This document shows, one piece after another, positions 33,616-40,977 of a DNA stretch of 40,977 nt. The stretch's first letter is position 1. The number at the start of each line of letters is the position of its first letter. The stretch covers positions 1 through 40,977 of the forward strand of contig VENI01000010.1 of NCBI GenBank assembly GCA_009711615.1, read 5' to 3'. Position numbers and translations under genes: made by a program. Source of the DNA: Bacillota bacterium (GTDB lineage: Bacteria; Bacillota; Desulfotomaculia; Desulfotomaculales; Desulfohalotomaculaceae). The notes below the pieces were generated by a model. That model was not told the origin of the DNA. It searched no databases and saw nothing but the letters and a program-made list of their open reading frames with translations.

Positions 33616-34529
33616 TAGCCTTGATGGCCACTGCAATAACTGCAGGTACTGCAATTCTCTTTGCTTCTTTGGGTGAAATATTTACTGAACGAGTTGGCAT
33701 TTTAAACCTTGGAGCCGAGGGCATGATGCTGGTTGGTGCGGTAACGGGTTTTATGGTAGCTTTTAAAACTGGCAATCCTTGGTTAGGGGCGGCAGCATCT
33801 ATGATGGCAGGTGGTGCTATGGCAGCAATTCACGCAATATTAACGGTAACATTTCAGGCAAATCATGTAGTTAGTGGTTTGGCGTTAACTATATTTGGTA
33901 CAGGCTTGTCTGGTTACTTGGGTAAGTCATATATTGGACAACCCCTGCCAAATCCATTTAAGCCCGAAAAATTAGGGGTATTGGGTGACATTCCAGTGAT
34001 TGGGCCAATATTGTTTCAGCAAGATGCCCTAGTATATTTAAGCTTTATTTTAGTACCATTGGCATGGTTTTATATTTTTCACACAAAAATGGGTCTCAAC
34101 CTACGATCTGTGGGGGAAAACCCTGGTGCTGCAGACTCACTGGGTGTAAGTGTTTCTAAAACCCGTTACCTGTACACGATCATTGGAGGTATGCTAGCGG
34201 GTTTAGGTGGAGCATATTTGTCACTGGCATATGCACCATCCTGGATGGAAAACATGACCGCAGGACGGGGTTGGATAGCAGTTGCACTGGTTATTTTCGC
34301 CACATGGAATCCTTTGTATGCCCTTGTCGGTGCTTATATGTTCGGAGGAATTGATGCCTTAGGTTTCAGAATGCAGATTATAGATCTGCAAATCCCGTCA
34401 TATTTCTTGAGCATGCTACCGTATATCTGTACCATACTGATATTAATAATAACAACATACAGGGCAAGAAAAAGCGGTATTGGTGCCCCAAAGGCATTGG
34501 GCGTTTCCTATGACAGAGAGGATAGGTAA
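33597..34529 (+). CDS. Nucleoside/purine ABC transporter, permease 2
   Basis: This 310-residue second permease (YufQ/NupQ) has about eight hydrophobic segments. FTERVGILNLGAEGMMLVGA and NPGAADSLGVSVSKTRY are family blocks; the C-terminal region GRGWIAVALVIFATWNP is highly typical. It ends 28 bases before xpt, placing the salvage enzyme in the same transcript as the importer. Confidence 0.94.
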   Translation: METSILIALMATAITAGTAILFASLGEIFTERVGILNLGAEGMMLVGAVTGFMVAFKTGNPWLGAAASMMAGGAMAAIHAILTVTFQANHVVSGLALTIFGTGLSGYLGKSYIGQPLPNPFKPEKLGVLGDIPVIGPILFQQDALVYLSFILVPLAWFYIFHTKMGLNLRSVGENPGAADSLGVSVSKTRYLYTIIGGMLAGLGGAYLSLAYAPSWMENMTAGRGWIAVALVIFATWNPLYALVGAYMFGGIDALGFRMQIIDLQIPSYFLSMLPYICTILILIITTYRARKSGIGAPKALGVSYDREDR

Positions 34530-34557
34530 CTGATAATTAAGGGAAGTGGGTATATTA

Positions 34558-35127
34558 ATGAAATTGTTAAAAGACAAAATTATTAACGAAGGTAAAGTTA
34601 TATCTGAGAACATAGTAAAGATTGATTCCTTCTTAAATCACCAGTTAGAGCCTACATTCTTGAAAAAAATTGGTGAAGAATTTGCCTCTCGTTTTAGCAA
34701 ACAAGGCATTACTAAAATATTAACAGTAGAGGCATCAGGAATAGCTGTTGGCCTAATGACCGGAATAGTATTAGATGTACCAGTAATATTTGCCAAGAAG
34801 AAGCAGGCCTCAACATTGGATCATCGATATTTTAGCTCATCTGTTTATTCATTCACCAAAAAAGAGTCGGTAGAAATATTTGTATCTAAGAATTTTTTAG
34901 GCCCTCAAGATAAAGTACTTATTATTGACGACTTTCTAGCCAGAGGTGAGGCTCTGCGTGGAATGCGCAGCATAGTAACCCAAGCCAATGCTGAATTGGT
35001 GGGTGTTGGTATTGTAGTGGAAAAAGCATTTCAAGATGGTGGAAAAACCTTGCGCGAAGAGGGTGTACGAATAGAATCTCTGGCCAGAATCGCCAGCCTA
35101 AAAGACGGTAAAGTGGAATTTATTTAA
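34558..35127 (+). CDS. xpt: Xanthine phosphoribosyltransferase
   Basis: This cytosolic enzyme condenses xanthine with PRPP to XMP in purine salvage. It has 189 residues and aligns closely with Bacillus Xpt: VKIDSFLNHQLEP, GEEFASRFSKQGITKI, VYSFTKKESVEIFVS and the PRPP-binding loop KVLIIDDFLARGEALRG. GGGAAGTGGG precedes ATG 34558; the earlier GTG 34546 falls inside that site. Its substrate PRPP and its product pathway (guanine nucleotides) match the two ligands proposed for the leader. Confidence 0.94.
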   Translation: MKLLKDKIINEGKVISENIVKIDSFLNHQLEPTFLKKIGEEFASRFSKQGITKILTVEASGIAVGLMTGIVLDVPVIFAKKKQASTLDHRYFSSSVYSFTKKESVEIFVSKNFLGPQDKVLIIDDFLARGEALRGMRSIVTQANAELVGVGIVVEKAFQDGGKTLREEGVRIESLARIASLKDGKVEFI

Positions 35128-35192
35128 AGACTAATTATATATTATGTAGTGTTAAAAAAATAATTACTAATTTTTACTTTGGATTGGAACTA

Positions 35193-35221
35193 TTGACAAT
35201 GTACTTCCGTCAAACTAGTAA
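35193..35221 (+). promoter_or_regulatory. Possible promoter close to the PrcB-like gene
   Basis: TTGACA (35193-35198), a 17-base spacer, TAGTAA (35216-35221). The predicted transcription start would fall at about 35228, inside the Shine-Dalgarno GGAGGTG and only about nine bases before the ATG, so either the mRNA has a very short leader or the match is fortuitous. Confidence 0.35.
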
Positions 35222-35236
35222 CGGAGGTGCAGAACA

Positions 35237-35995
35237 ATGAAAAAATATTTTCTTGCGTTAGCCGTTGGCAGTTTGTTAATTGCTATACCGGTGGCATATG
35301 GAACTGCGGCGGAACAAAATATGTCAGCATCTGAAGTAAATAATAGATCTGCACAAACTGAAGTAATAAACAATACTGTAAATATAGATAAAGTTATGGA
35401 AAAAGACAGTGAATTAACTGGTGCTCAATTTATTAACATGCTGGCATCCGAAGGAATACTTATAGATATATTACATCTAGATAATGATAAGCAAGTGACT
35501 ATAAAAGATGCAGCAGTATCAATGGTTAGTATTATGCAAGCAAAAGGAATAAACCTAACTCCCTTTACTAACCAAAGAAAAGAGATTGATCCTGTGGAAG
35601 TATTGAATGATTTCGGCATCTTGGATACAAGCAAATTTCCAAGCGCCGATAACCCATTAGATTCAAAAACATCGGCTAATATGGTTAAAAATCTGTCAAT
35701 AATTATAAATGCTAAGGCAGATAACCAAAACTGCTACGGGGTAAACTACATTATTACTCCGGAAGCAAATGGCCAACATAACATAGAATTATTATGGGGG
35801 CGTAAGTCTTCTAGTGGTTATGCAATTAAAATAGAGGAAACAGTTGTAGAAGATGATATTTTATATGTAAAATACAGTACCAGTGAACCACAGACTGGAT
35901 CAGCATACTTAACAGTTATTACTTACCCCAGTGACGCAATAACAATTTCCATGGAGGATATTCCATCCAAAGTGGTTTTGGTAAAAAGCAAATAA
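35237..35995 (+). CDS. Exported protein with a PrcB-like C-terminal domain
   Basis: This 252-residue protein has a signal peptide (MKKYFLALAVGSLLIAIPVA, cleavage near YGTAA). The middle (ELTGAQFINMLASEGI, TIKDAAVSMVSIMQAKGI) resembles decayed SLH repeats. The last 60 residues (SGYAIKIEETVVEDDILYVK, then AYLTVITYPSDAITI) fit the PrcB C-terminal domain found in secreted protease-associated proteins. GGAGGTG precedes the ATG. It is followed by a bidirectional terminator shared with glnA. Function unknown. Confidence 0.7.
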   Translation: MKKYFLALAVGSLLIAIPVAYGTAAEQNMSASEVNNRSAQTEVINNTVNIDKVMEKDSELTGAQFINMLASEGILIDILHLDNDKQVTIKDAAVSMVSIMQAKGINLTPFTNQRKEIDPVEVLNDFGILDTSKFPSADNPLDSKTSANMVKNLSIIINAKADNQNCYGVNYIITPEANGQHNIELLWGRKSSSGYAIKIEETVVEDDILYVKYSTSEPQTGSAYLTVITYPSDAITISMEDIPSKVVLVKSK

Positions 35996-36000
35996 TATAT

Positions 36001-36036
36001 AAAGCCGAGCACGTATTAAACGTGCTCGGCTTTTTG
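36001..36036. terminator. Bidirectional terminator between the PrcB-like gene and glnA
   Basis: AAAGCCGAGCACG and CGTGCTCGGCTTT form a perfect 13-base-pair stem with loop TATTAAA and T tracts on both strands. Confidence 0.93.
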
Positions 36037-36045
36037 GTGTTTAAA

Positions 36046-37368
36046 TTAAAACTTTGTAAGATAATTGTTAATTTCCCAGTGATGAACACTTTCAGCGTAC
36101 TTATCCCATTCTTTTTGTTTAGCAGAGACATAACGGCCATAAATATGATTGCCTAATGTTTCCTTAACAAGAGGGTCCTTCTTCATTTCTGTTAACGCCT
36201 CCTGCAAATCCCTAGGGAAGAAATCTATTTGTGCTTCCTTGTTATTAACTAAGTCATAGATGTTTCCGTTTACTGCTTCTGGCGGCATCGTTTTATTCTT
36301 AATGCCTTCTAACCCAGCCCTCAACATTAGTGCAAAAACCAAATAGGGGTTTGCCGCCGGGTCTGGATTTCTTAATTCAATCCTGGTGGCATTTCGCCGA
36401 GAGGCAGGTATCCTTATTAATGTACTACGGTTGGATGTAGACCAAGCAATATTAATCGGTGCTTCATACCCGGGCTTTAACCTTTTATAACTATTAACAA
36501 TGGGGTTTGTAATGGCCGCCATGCCCTTGGCATGCTTTAGCAAACCACCAATGTAATATAAAGCAATATCACTTAGACCATCAGGCTTTTCTGGATCATA
36601 AAAAACATTTTTTTCTCCAGAAAAAAGAGATTGGTTGCAGTGCATTGCACTTCCATTTTCACCGGTGAAAGGTTTAGGCATAAAGGTTGCGAAAAGTTGA
36701 TGCTGCTTGGCGATGTTTTTTACAACATCTTTAAAAGTAATCCAATTATCTGCAGTTCTCAATGCTTCATCATATTTAAAGTCAATTTCATGCTGACCAG
36801 GTGCTACTTCGTGGTGAGAGGCCTCAATTTTAAAGCCCATCTTTTTTAAAGTTAAAATAATGTTCCTTCTTGCATCCTCACCCATATCAACAGGAGCTAA
36901 ATCGAAATATCCAGCAGTATCATGAATGTCAAAAGTAGGATGGCCTTTTTCGTCCGTATGGAAAAGGAAGAACTCACCTTCTGGGCCGATATTCATATCA
37001 AAGCCCATTTCCTCGGCCTCATTTATTGCTTTCTTAAGTATATACCTGGGGCATCCCTGAAACGGTTCACCATCAGGTGTATATACATCACAAATCATTC
37101 GAGCAACGCCTTCTTCCTGGGGGCGCCACGGCATAACCTGAAATGTGGTTGGATCTGGTACTACACATTGGTCTGATTCCTCAATACGTGCAAAACCATC
37201 AATGGATGATCCATCAAACATTAATTCACCCGCAAATGCTTTGTCCAATTCGTCAGTCATAATGGACATACTTTTCATTACTCCAAAAATGTCTGTAAAC
37301 TGTAGGCGTATAAATTCAATACCCCTATCTTTCACGATACTGTAGACATCTTCTTTTGACGTACTAAT
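36046..37368 (-). CDS. glnA: Glutamine synthetase, type I, probably starting at ATT
   Basis: This enzyme makes glutamine from glutamate, ammonia and ATP. All blocks of GlnA are present: LMFDGSSIDGF, PEGEFFLF, HHEVAPGQHEID, NGSAMHCNQSL, and RIPASRRNATRIELRNPDPAANPYL, quoted here in separate parts of the chain. The longest frame with an ordinary start is GTG 37335 (429 residues), but that codon has no ribosome site and the protein would lack the usual first dozen residues. AAGGAGGAG stands eight bases before an in-frame ATT at 37368, which gives 440 residues opening (M)STSKEDVYSIVKDRGIEF, as expected for the family. No adenylylation-type Tyr motif was checked. Confidence 0.95.
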   Translation of the reverse strand: MSTSKEDVYSIVKDRGIEFIRLQFTDIFGVMKSMSIMTDELDKAFAGELMFDGSSIDGFARIEESDQCVVPDPTTFQVMPWRPQEEGVARMICDVYTPDGEPFQGCPRYILKKAINEAEEMGFDMNIGPEGEFFLFHTDEKGHPTFDIHDTAGYFDLAPVDMGEDARRNIILTLKKMGFKIEASHHEVAPGQHEIDFKYDEALRTADNWITFKDVVKNIAKQHQLFATFMPKPFTGENGSAMHCNQSLFSGEKNVFYDPEKPDGLSDIALYYIGGLLKHAKGMAAITNPIVNSYKRLKPGYEAPINIAWSTSNRSTLIRIPASRRNATRIELRNPDPAANPYLVFALMLRAGLEGIKNKTMPPEAVNGNIYDLVNNKEAQIDFFPRDLQEALTEMKKDPLVKETLGNHIYGRYVSAKQKEWDKYAESVHHWEINNYLTKF

Positions 37369-37444
37369 AACTAAAACTCCTCCTTGAAATAATTGTATTT
37401 TAACTACTCGCTAACAGTTTATACTTAAAATTTAATATTATCAA

Positions 37445-37494
37445 ATACTCTAAATGGTATTTGTAGACCCTCTGTTAGTGAAACATACTCTAAA
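37445..37494. repeat. Direct repeat upstream of glnA
   Basis: ATACTCTAAA occurs at 37445-37454 and again at 37485-37494, exactly 40 bases apart and in the same orientation, between glnA and the next divergent gene. It could be a pair of binding sites for a nitrogen regulator; it does not match the GlnR/TnrA consensus. Confidence 0.45.
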
Positions 37495-37633
37495 AATTAA
37501 TAAATGCCAGTATATATAGTAATGCTCGTATTACTGGTCGCATGGTGCTACATATTCAAATTTGTAAAGTGTAATATCAGCAGGAATTTTATGTAGAATG
37601 ACGAATAGGCATAGAAACAAGGAGGTGGTGGCA

Positions 37634-38140
37634 GTGGAAAAAGAAATAATATTTCCTGAATTCATTGCTGAATCCGACGAGGCATTAATACTAGTGCTGC
37701 CAACCCTAAAAGAAGAGTTATCAGAGTTATTCTCCAAGTTTCATGGAGGTGAAGAAATTGATTACTGGTTCTCGTGGGAACTGGTAATGGTAGACTCAAG
37801 TGAATTCTTGGTTGTTTTAGAGATAGATTGGGAAGAAGGCACTGGTATTGTGGTTGGGTTCACTACAGAGATGTGGGAGATTTTTCGTTCCGTTACATCT
37901 AAACAAGATATGGTATTAATGAGTGACTACGAACTGATTCTAAATGGCATATCAGACAGTATCGACACAAGTGGAGATTTTAAACCATATGCACTTTTAA
38001 TTCGAAATGCAAAGAGAGGTATGGTAAATCTTTTAGAGCAAGCCGAAGAACTAGAGACTGACGACAAACAACAGGAAACAGTAAATTATTTATTTGAAGT
38101 ACTTAACAAAATATTTAAAGAAAAATATCTATTACATTAA
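37634..38140 (+). CDS. Acidic hypothetical protein
   Basis: This 168-residue soluble protein was not recognised. It is very acidic (EIIFPEFIAESDEALILVL, LKEELSELF, LEIDWEEGTGIVVGF) and alternates hydrophobic strands with Glu-rich helices; the C-terminus is helical (NLLEQAEELETDDKQQETVN). No cysteine or signal peptide is present. AAGGAGGTGG directs initiation to GTG 37634 rather than to the ATG at 37598. It is divergent from glnA and ends before a palindromic terminator. No operon partner. Confidence 0.75.
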   Translation: MEKEIIFPEFIAESDEALILVLPTLKEELSELFSKFHGGEEIDYWFSWELVMVDSSEFLVVLEIDWEEGTGIVVGFTTEMWEIFRSVTSKQDMVLMSDYELILNGISDSIDTSGDFKPYALLIRNAKRGMVNLLEQAEELETDDKQQETVNYLFEVLNKIFKEKYLLH

Positions 38141-38182
38141 AAAATTTAATTTTAACCCTTTTTTCTCTACCAGTAAGTAATA

Positions 38183-38220
38183 TATTAATCCCCCAAACTT
38201 CAAAGTTTGGGGGATTAATA
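38183..38220. terminator. Long palindromic bidirectional terminator
   Basis: TATTAATCCCCCAAACTT and AAGTTTGGGGGATTAATA are perfect 18-base inverted arms separated by CA. It lies between two convergent genes (acidic hypothetical and DUF1540). No long T run follows on the + strand, yet the AT-rich outer arms would serve. Confidence 0.75.
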
Positions 38221-38229
38221 ATGTTAAGA

Positions 38230-38481
38230 TCACTGGGTCTTATAAACATTATCTGCATTTATGTCTGCAGAGTTCTTTTGAACAAATGTCTTACAACATG
38301 TTTCCATACAGGTGCCTGCCGGGGTAGCTTCAATTTGTTTAGCTTCACCGGCATCAATATGATCTGGCTGTTGAGATCCAAATGCATCATTAACTACTAT
38401 GATTTCGTTGGCTACACACTTGTTACCTGTTGACCAGTAATGGCAGTTGTTAACAGAACAATGAATATGCTGTTGTTGCAA
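38230..38481 (-). CDS. DUF1540 family cysteine-rich protein
   Basis: This 83-residue protein contains a DUF1540 domain pattern: IHCSVNNCHYWSTGNKCVAN near the N terminus and TCMETCCKTF later, with the spacing C-x4-C-x8-C. The cysteines probably bind zinc or iron. The start is TTG 38481 after GGAGGTGG. DUF1540 proteins are common in spore-forming clostridia; function is unknown. Confidence 0.87.
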   Translation of the reverse strand: MQQQHIHCSVNNCHYWSTGNKCVANEIIVVNDAFGSQQPDHIDAGEAKQIEATPAGTCMETCCKTFVQKNSADINADNVYKTQ

Positions 38482-38555
38482 ATTAATCCACCTCCATTTT
38501 TATTTCTATTAGTATTGTTGATAATAAATAAAATAATGTTCTAAAAAAAATACCA

Positions 38556-38584
38556 TTGACACTGGAAGATTTTATATATACAAT
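38556..38584 (+). promoter_or_regulatory. Sigma-A type promoter of the rubredoxin-FDP operon
   Basis: TTGACA (38556-38561), a 17-base spacer, TACAAT (38579-38584). The transcription start should be near 38591, about 117 bases before the rubredoxin ATG. Confidence 0.8.
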
Positions 38585-38589
38585 ATAAC

Positions 38590-38606
38590 TATACCAAAAA
38601 GGTATA
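38590..38606. promoter_or_regulatory. Operator-like palindrome at the rubredoxin transcription start
   Basis: TATACC AAAAA GGTATA is a perfect six-base inverted repeat with a five-base spacer, placed on the predicted +1 of the rubredoxin promoter. A repressor bound here would block initiation. It does not match the PerR box. Confidence 0.45.
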
Positions 38607-38707
38607 CAATAATTTCGGTTATAACAGTATCCATAGCATTATAGGGTGTAAAAAATTTTTTGTGGTACATCCTAAATAAAAATATAAGATATAGGAGGTA
38701 GAGAAAA

Positions 38708-38869
38708 ATGAAAAAGTACATTTGTACAGTATGCGATTATGTTTATGACCCAGAAAAGGGAGATCCAGATGGTGGTATTGCACCTGGCACAGCATTTGAA
38801 GATATTCCGGAAGATTGGGTATGTCCGGTTTGTGGTGTAGGTAAAGATCAGTTCGAGGTGCAGGAATAG
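38708..38869 (+). CDS. rub: Rubredoxin
   Basis: This 53-residue iron protein carries electrons to the flavodiiron protein encoded next. Two CxxC knuckles bind one Fe: [20 protein letters not shown] and [13 protein letters not shown]. The aromatic and acidic pattern is canonical. AGGAGGTAG precedes the ATG. Its TAG stop overlaps the GTG of the next gene by one base (TAGTG), so the pair is coupled. Confidence 0.97.
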   Translation: MKKYICTVCDYVYDPEKGDPDGGIAPGTAFEDIPEDWVCPVCGVGKDQFEVQE

Positions 38870-40029
38870 TGCAACCTGTAAAAATCAAAGAAGGAATTTA
38901 CTGGGTTGGAGGCATAGATTGGGACTTAAGAAATTTCCACGGATATTTGACCCAGCGGGGGTCAACTTATAATGCTTACTTAATTATTGACGAAAAAATC
39001 ACATTAATAGATACGGTGAAGCATTACCTTTATGATGAAATGATTGAGCGTATATCCCAAGTTGTTGATCCTGCTAAGATTGACTATGTTGTTTCCAATC
39101 ATGTTGAGATGGATCATTCCGGTGGGTTACCTAAATTGTTGGAATTAGCAAAAAATGCAACAGTGGTAACTTCGGCAAAAGGTGAAAGTGGACTCAAAGC
39201 TCACTATAAAACGGAGTGGAACTTTAAAACAGTAAAATCCGGTGATTCGTTAAACTTGGGAAGTAAAAATCTACAGTTTTTGTTGACACCAATGGTTCAT
39301 TGGCCAGATAATATGATGTCTTATCTAGTAGAAGATAAAATACTATTCTCCAATGATGCCTTTGGCCAACATTTGGCTACATCTGAAAGGTTTGATGATC
39401 AATATCCGCTAGGTATCATTAAGGAGGAAGCAGCGAAATATTATGCCAATATTGTGCTACCTTATGGTCCACAAGTAATAAAAGCGTTGGAGTCGGCTTC
39501 CAAATTCGATATTGATATTATTGCGTCCAGTCATGGCATCATATGGCGCTCACACATACCCGAAATAATTGAGGAGTATAAAAAATGGGCAGCTAATGAA
39601 TTTGAAGATAAGGCAGTAATAGTTTATGACACCATGTGGGGTTCTACTGCAGAAATAGCAACTGCCATACAAAGAGGGTTTGAGAATAAAAACATTAATA
39701 CCCGGATGATGAACCTTGATGTTAATCACATCTCAGATATAATGACCGAAGTACTAACTGCAAAGTACATATGCGTGGGCTCACCTACTATAAATAATAA
39801 CATGCTCCCTTCGATAGCATCTTTCCTTACCTATATGAAAGGGCTGTCACCTAAAAAGCGTACCGGATTAGCATTTGGTTCCTATGGTTGGGGTGGCCAA
39901 AGCATAGGTCAGGTAGAAGAAGTTTTAAGCGATTGTGGGTTTGAATTAATGGAGAAGGTTAAGGTGCAGTATGTACCGGAAGAAGAAAACCTACAGAAAA
40001 TATCAAAACAAATAAGTAAATCAATATAA
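38869..40029 (+). CDS. Flavodiiron protein (FprA type)
   Basis: This 386-residue cytoplasmic enzyme reduces O2 (or NO) to water (or N2O) in anaerobes. The N-terminal metallo-beta-lactamase-like domain has diiron ligands in NHVEMDHSGG, TPMVHWPDNM, SNDAFGQH and SSHGIIWR. The C-terminal flavodoxin domain has an FMN loop in YDTMWGSTAEIA and VGSPTINNNMLP. No rubredoxin domain is fused; rubredoxin is the preceding gene. Start GTG 38869. A terminator follows, shared with rubrerythrin. Confidence 0.95.
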   Translation: MQPVKIKEGIYWVGGIDWDLRNFHGYLTQRGSTYNAYLIIDEKITLIDTVKHYLYDEMIERISQVVDPAKIDYVVSNHVEMDHSGGLPKLLELAKNATVVTSAKGESGLKAHYKTEWNFKTVKSGDSLNLGSKNLQFLLTPMVHWPDNMMSYLVEDKILFSNDAFGQHLATSERFDDQYPLGIIKEEAAKYYANIVLPYGPQVIKALESASKFDIDIIASSHGIIWRSHIPEIIEEYKKWAANEFEDKAVIVYDTMWGSTAEIATAIQRGFENKNINTRMMNLDVNHISDIMTEVLTAKYICVGSPTINNNMLPSIASFLTYMKGLSPKKRTGLAFGSYGWGGQSIGQVEEVLSDCGFELMEKVKVQYVPEEENLQKISKQISKSI

Positions 40030-40033
40030 AGCA

Positions 40034-40066
40034 ATAACCCGCCTGAAAAAAGCAGGCGGGTTATTT
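40034..40066. terminator. Bidirectional terminator between flavodiiron protein and rubrerythrin
   Basis: ATAACCCGCCTG and CAGGCGGGTTAT are perfect 12-base arms around AAAAAAG, followed by TTATC. Confidence 0.9.
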
Positions 40067-40075
40067 ATCAGTTTT

Positions 40076-40567
40076 CTAACCTACGTTTTTAAAGCTACTT
40101 CCTTTAGCACCACAGATAGGGCATTTTTCTGGTGCCTCTTTTTCATGTATGTAACCGCATACCGGGCAAAGATAATAATCAATATCTGCATTACTATCTA
40201 AACTGTCTAATGCTTTCTTATATAAGTCGGCATGTACTTTTTCAGCCTCGTTGGCCAGGCTAAATGTTCGTTTAGCTGCAGCATTTCCTTCGGTTTCTGC
40301 TTTCTTAATAAAGTCAGGATACATTTCAGTGAATTCAAAAGTTTCACCTTCAATGGCAGCTTTTAAATTTTCAGCGGTGGATTTAATTCCATTAAGGGCT
40401 TTCAGTTCACTTAAAGCGTGGATAGCTTCTGCCTCTGCAGCAGCACGGAATAGTTTAGCTACTCCTTGATAACCTTCTTGTTCAGCTTTGGCTGAAAAAG
40501 CAAGATATTTACGATTAGCTTGAGACTCACCTGCAAAGGCTTCTTTCAAATTTTTTTCAGTGGTCAT
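40076..40567 (-). CDS. rbr: Rubrerythrin
   Basis: This 163-residue peroxide-scavenging diiron protein has an N-terminal four-helix ferritin-like domain with ExxH motifs (AFAGESQANRKY, EAEAIHALSEL, NEAEKVHADLY) and a C-terminal rubredoxin domain (YLCPVCGYIHEKEAPEKCPI, CGAKG). It is shorter than the classical 190-residue form but has both domains. GAGGAGATTGTC precedes the ATG. It converges on the rubredoxin/flavodiiron operon, forming a small oxidative-stress cluster. Confidence 0.96.
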   Translation of the reverse strand: MTTEKNLKEAFAGESQANRKYLAFSAKAEQEGYQGVAKLFRAAAEAEAIHALSELKALNGIKSTAENLKAAIEGETFEFTEMYPDFIKKAETEGNAAAKRTFSLANEAEKVHADLYKKALDSLDSNADIDYYLCPVCGYIHEKEAPEKCPICGAKGSSFKNVG

Positions 40568-40703
40568 GACAATCTCCTCTCATTATATAGTATATTATAA
40601 AATGTATTTTACCAAAATATACTTATTGATATCAAATCAATATAATGTTAAACTGTTTAATGTCGCCGTAAAAAGCGGCACAACAAACAACAAAAACTTC
40701 CAG

Positions 40704-40732
40704 TTGACTTAGATCGACAGAAATGTTAAACT
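40704..40732 (+). promoter_or_regulatory. rRNA operon promoter
   Basis: TTGACT (40704-40709), a 17-base spacer, TAAACT (40727-40732). The leader then carries CCTTGAAAACTAAACAGT, a stretch common before Firmicute 16S genes, and runs about 150 bases to 16S. A second upstream TATAAT (40641-40646) lacks a good -35. The rest of 40568-40888 shows nothing else. Confidence 0.65.
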
Positions 40733-40888
40733 AGATCTTGCCGCTGATGAGGCGGATGAAGAAACTGGAAACAAACTGATCCTTGAAAACTAAACAGTAA
40801 GAGATGGATGCAAGCAAGCTTTACGAAGCATGCAACTCGTTTTTTAAGAAGTAATTAAGAGCTAGATTAATAGCTTTTCATAAAAATA

Positions 40889-40977
<89 letters not shown>

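Noticed and set aside
36631..37345. Several frames opposite glnA
   Set aside because: They are antisense shadows of a fully conserved glutamine synthetase.
40626..40646. TTGATA and TATAAT upstream of the rrn operon as a second promoter
   Set aside because: The spacer is only nine bases, and the hexamer at the right distance (TATACT) is a poor -35.

Overview
The window is a complete interval between two rRNA operons: it opens with a 5S rRNA gene (with its terminator) and closes at the 5' end of a 16S rRNA gene, both on the + strand. The DNA is AT-rich, ribosome binding sites are strong (GGAGG/GGGGG types), and TTG and GTG starts are common. Gene content points to an anaerobic, spore-former-like Firmicute of the Peptococcaceae / Desulfotomaculum type: futalosine menaquinone genes, selenocysteine genes, rubredoxin/flavodiiron/rubrerythrin oxygen defence, DUF1657 and DUF1540 proteins, and lysine 2,3-aminomutase with beta-lysine acetyltransferase. 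The taxonomic placement is an inference. No insertion sequence, phage, CRISPR array or tRNA was recognised.

Layout. 0-3.2 kb: 5S rRNA, an orphan small gene, ablA-ablB (N-epsilon-acetyl-beta-lysine, an osmolyte), then a c-di-AMP (ydaO/yuaA) riboswitch with terminator. 3.3-5.6 kb: a polar amino-acid ABC transporter behind that riboswitch. 5.6-7.2 kb: a convergent SIR2-like protein, a ferredoxin and a very small protein. 7.4-11.6 kb: a glycosyltransferase, an alkaline-phosphatase-like polytopic membrane protein and a fumarylacetoacetase-family hydrolase. 11.65-12.24 kb: speD with clear promoter and terminator. 12.3-19.35 kb: a menaquinone operon (divergent prenyl-synthase-like protein, menG, UbiD decarboxylase, UbiA prenyltransferase, mqnE, mqnA, mqnC). 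19.35-20.6 kb: REP-like hairpins, a small minus-strand gene and a YkvA/DUF1232 protein. 20.6-24.0 kb: selA-selB. 24.0-26.6 kb: a DUF1657 gene and an operon of two Gate-domain membrane proteins, an LpdD-like chaperone and small proteins. 26.6-29.4 kb: cspA, a DegV protein and an SLH-domain protein. 29.4-35.1 kb: a tandem guanine plus ykkC-class (probably PRPP) riboswitch in front of a BMP-type nucleoside/purine ABC transporter and xpt. 35.2-38.5 kb: a PrcB-like secreted protein, glnA, an acidic hypothetical protein and a DUF1540 protein. 38.5-40.6 kb: rubredoxin, flavodiiron protein and rubrerythrin. 40.7 kb to the end: rrn promoter, leader and 16S start.

Most notable: the two-aptamer purine leader at 29.46-29.69 kb; the c-di-AMP riboswitch lying between an osmolyte synthesis operon and an amino-acid importer; a glnA whose Shine-Dalgarno and family N-terminus point to an ATT start codon; the Gate-pair plus LpdD operon; a polyprenyl-synthase relative with a degraded aspartate motif beside menG; a degenerate heptamer (GGAGTCA-like) repeat that recurs between genes and supplies the ends of two very small reading frames; and a 47-residue Ser/Cys-rich protein. 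Start codons were moved from the longest frame wherever a Shine-Dalgarno site overlapped the first start; this is stated in each entry.
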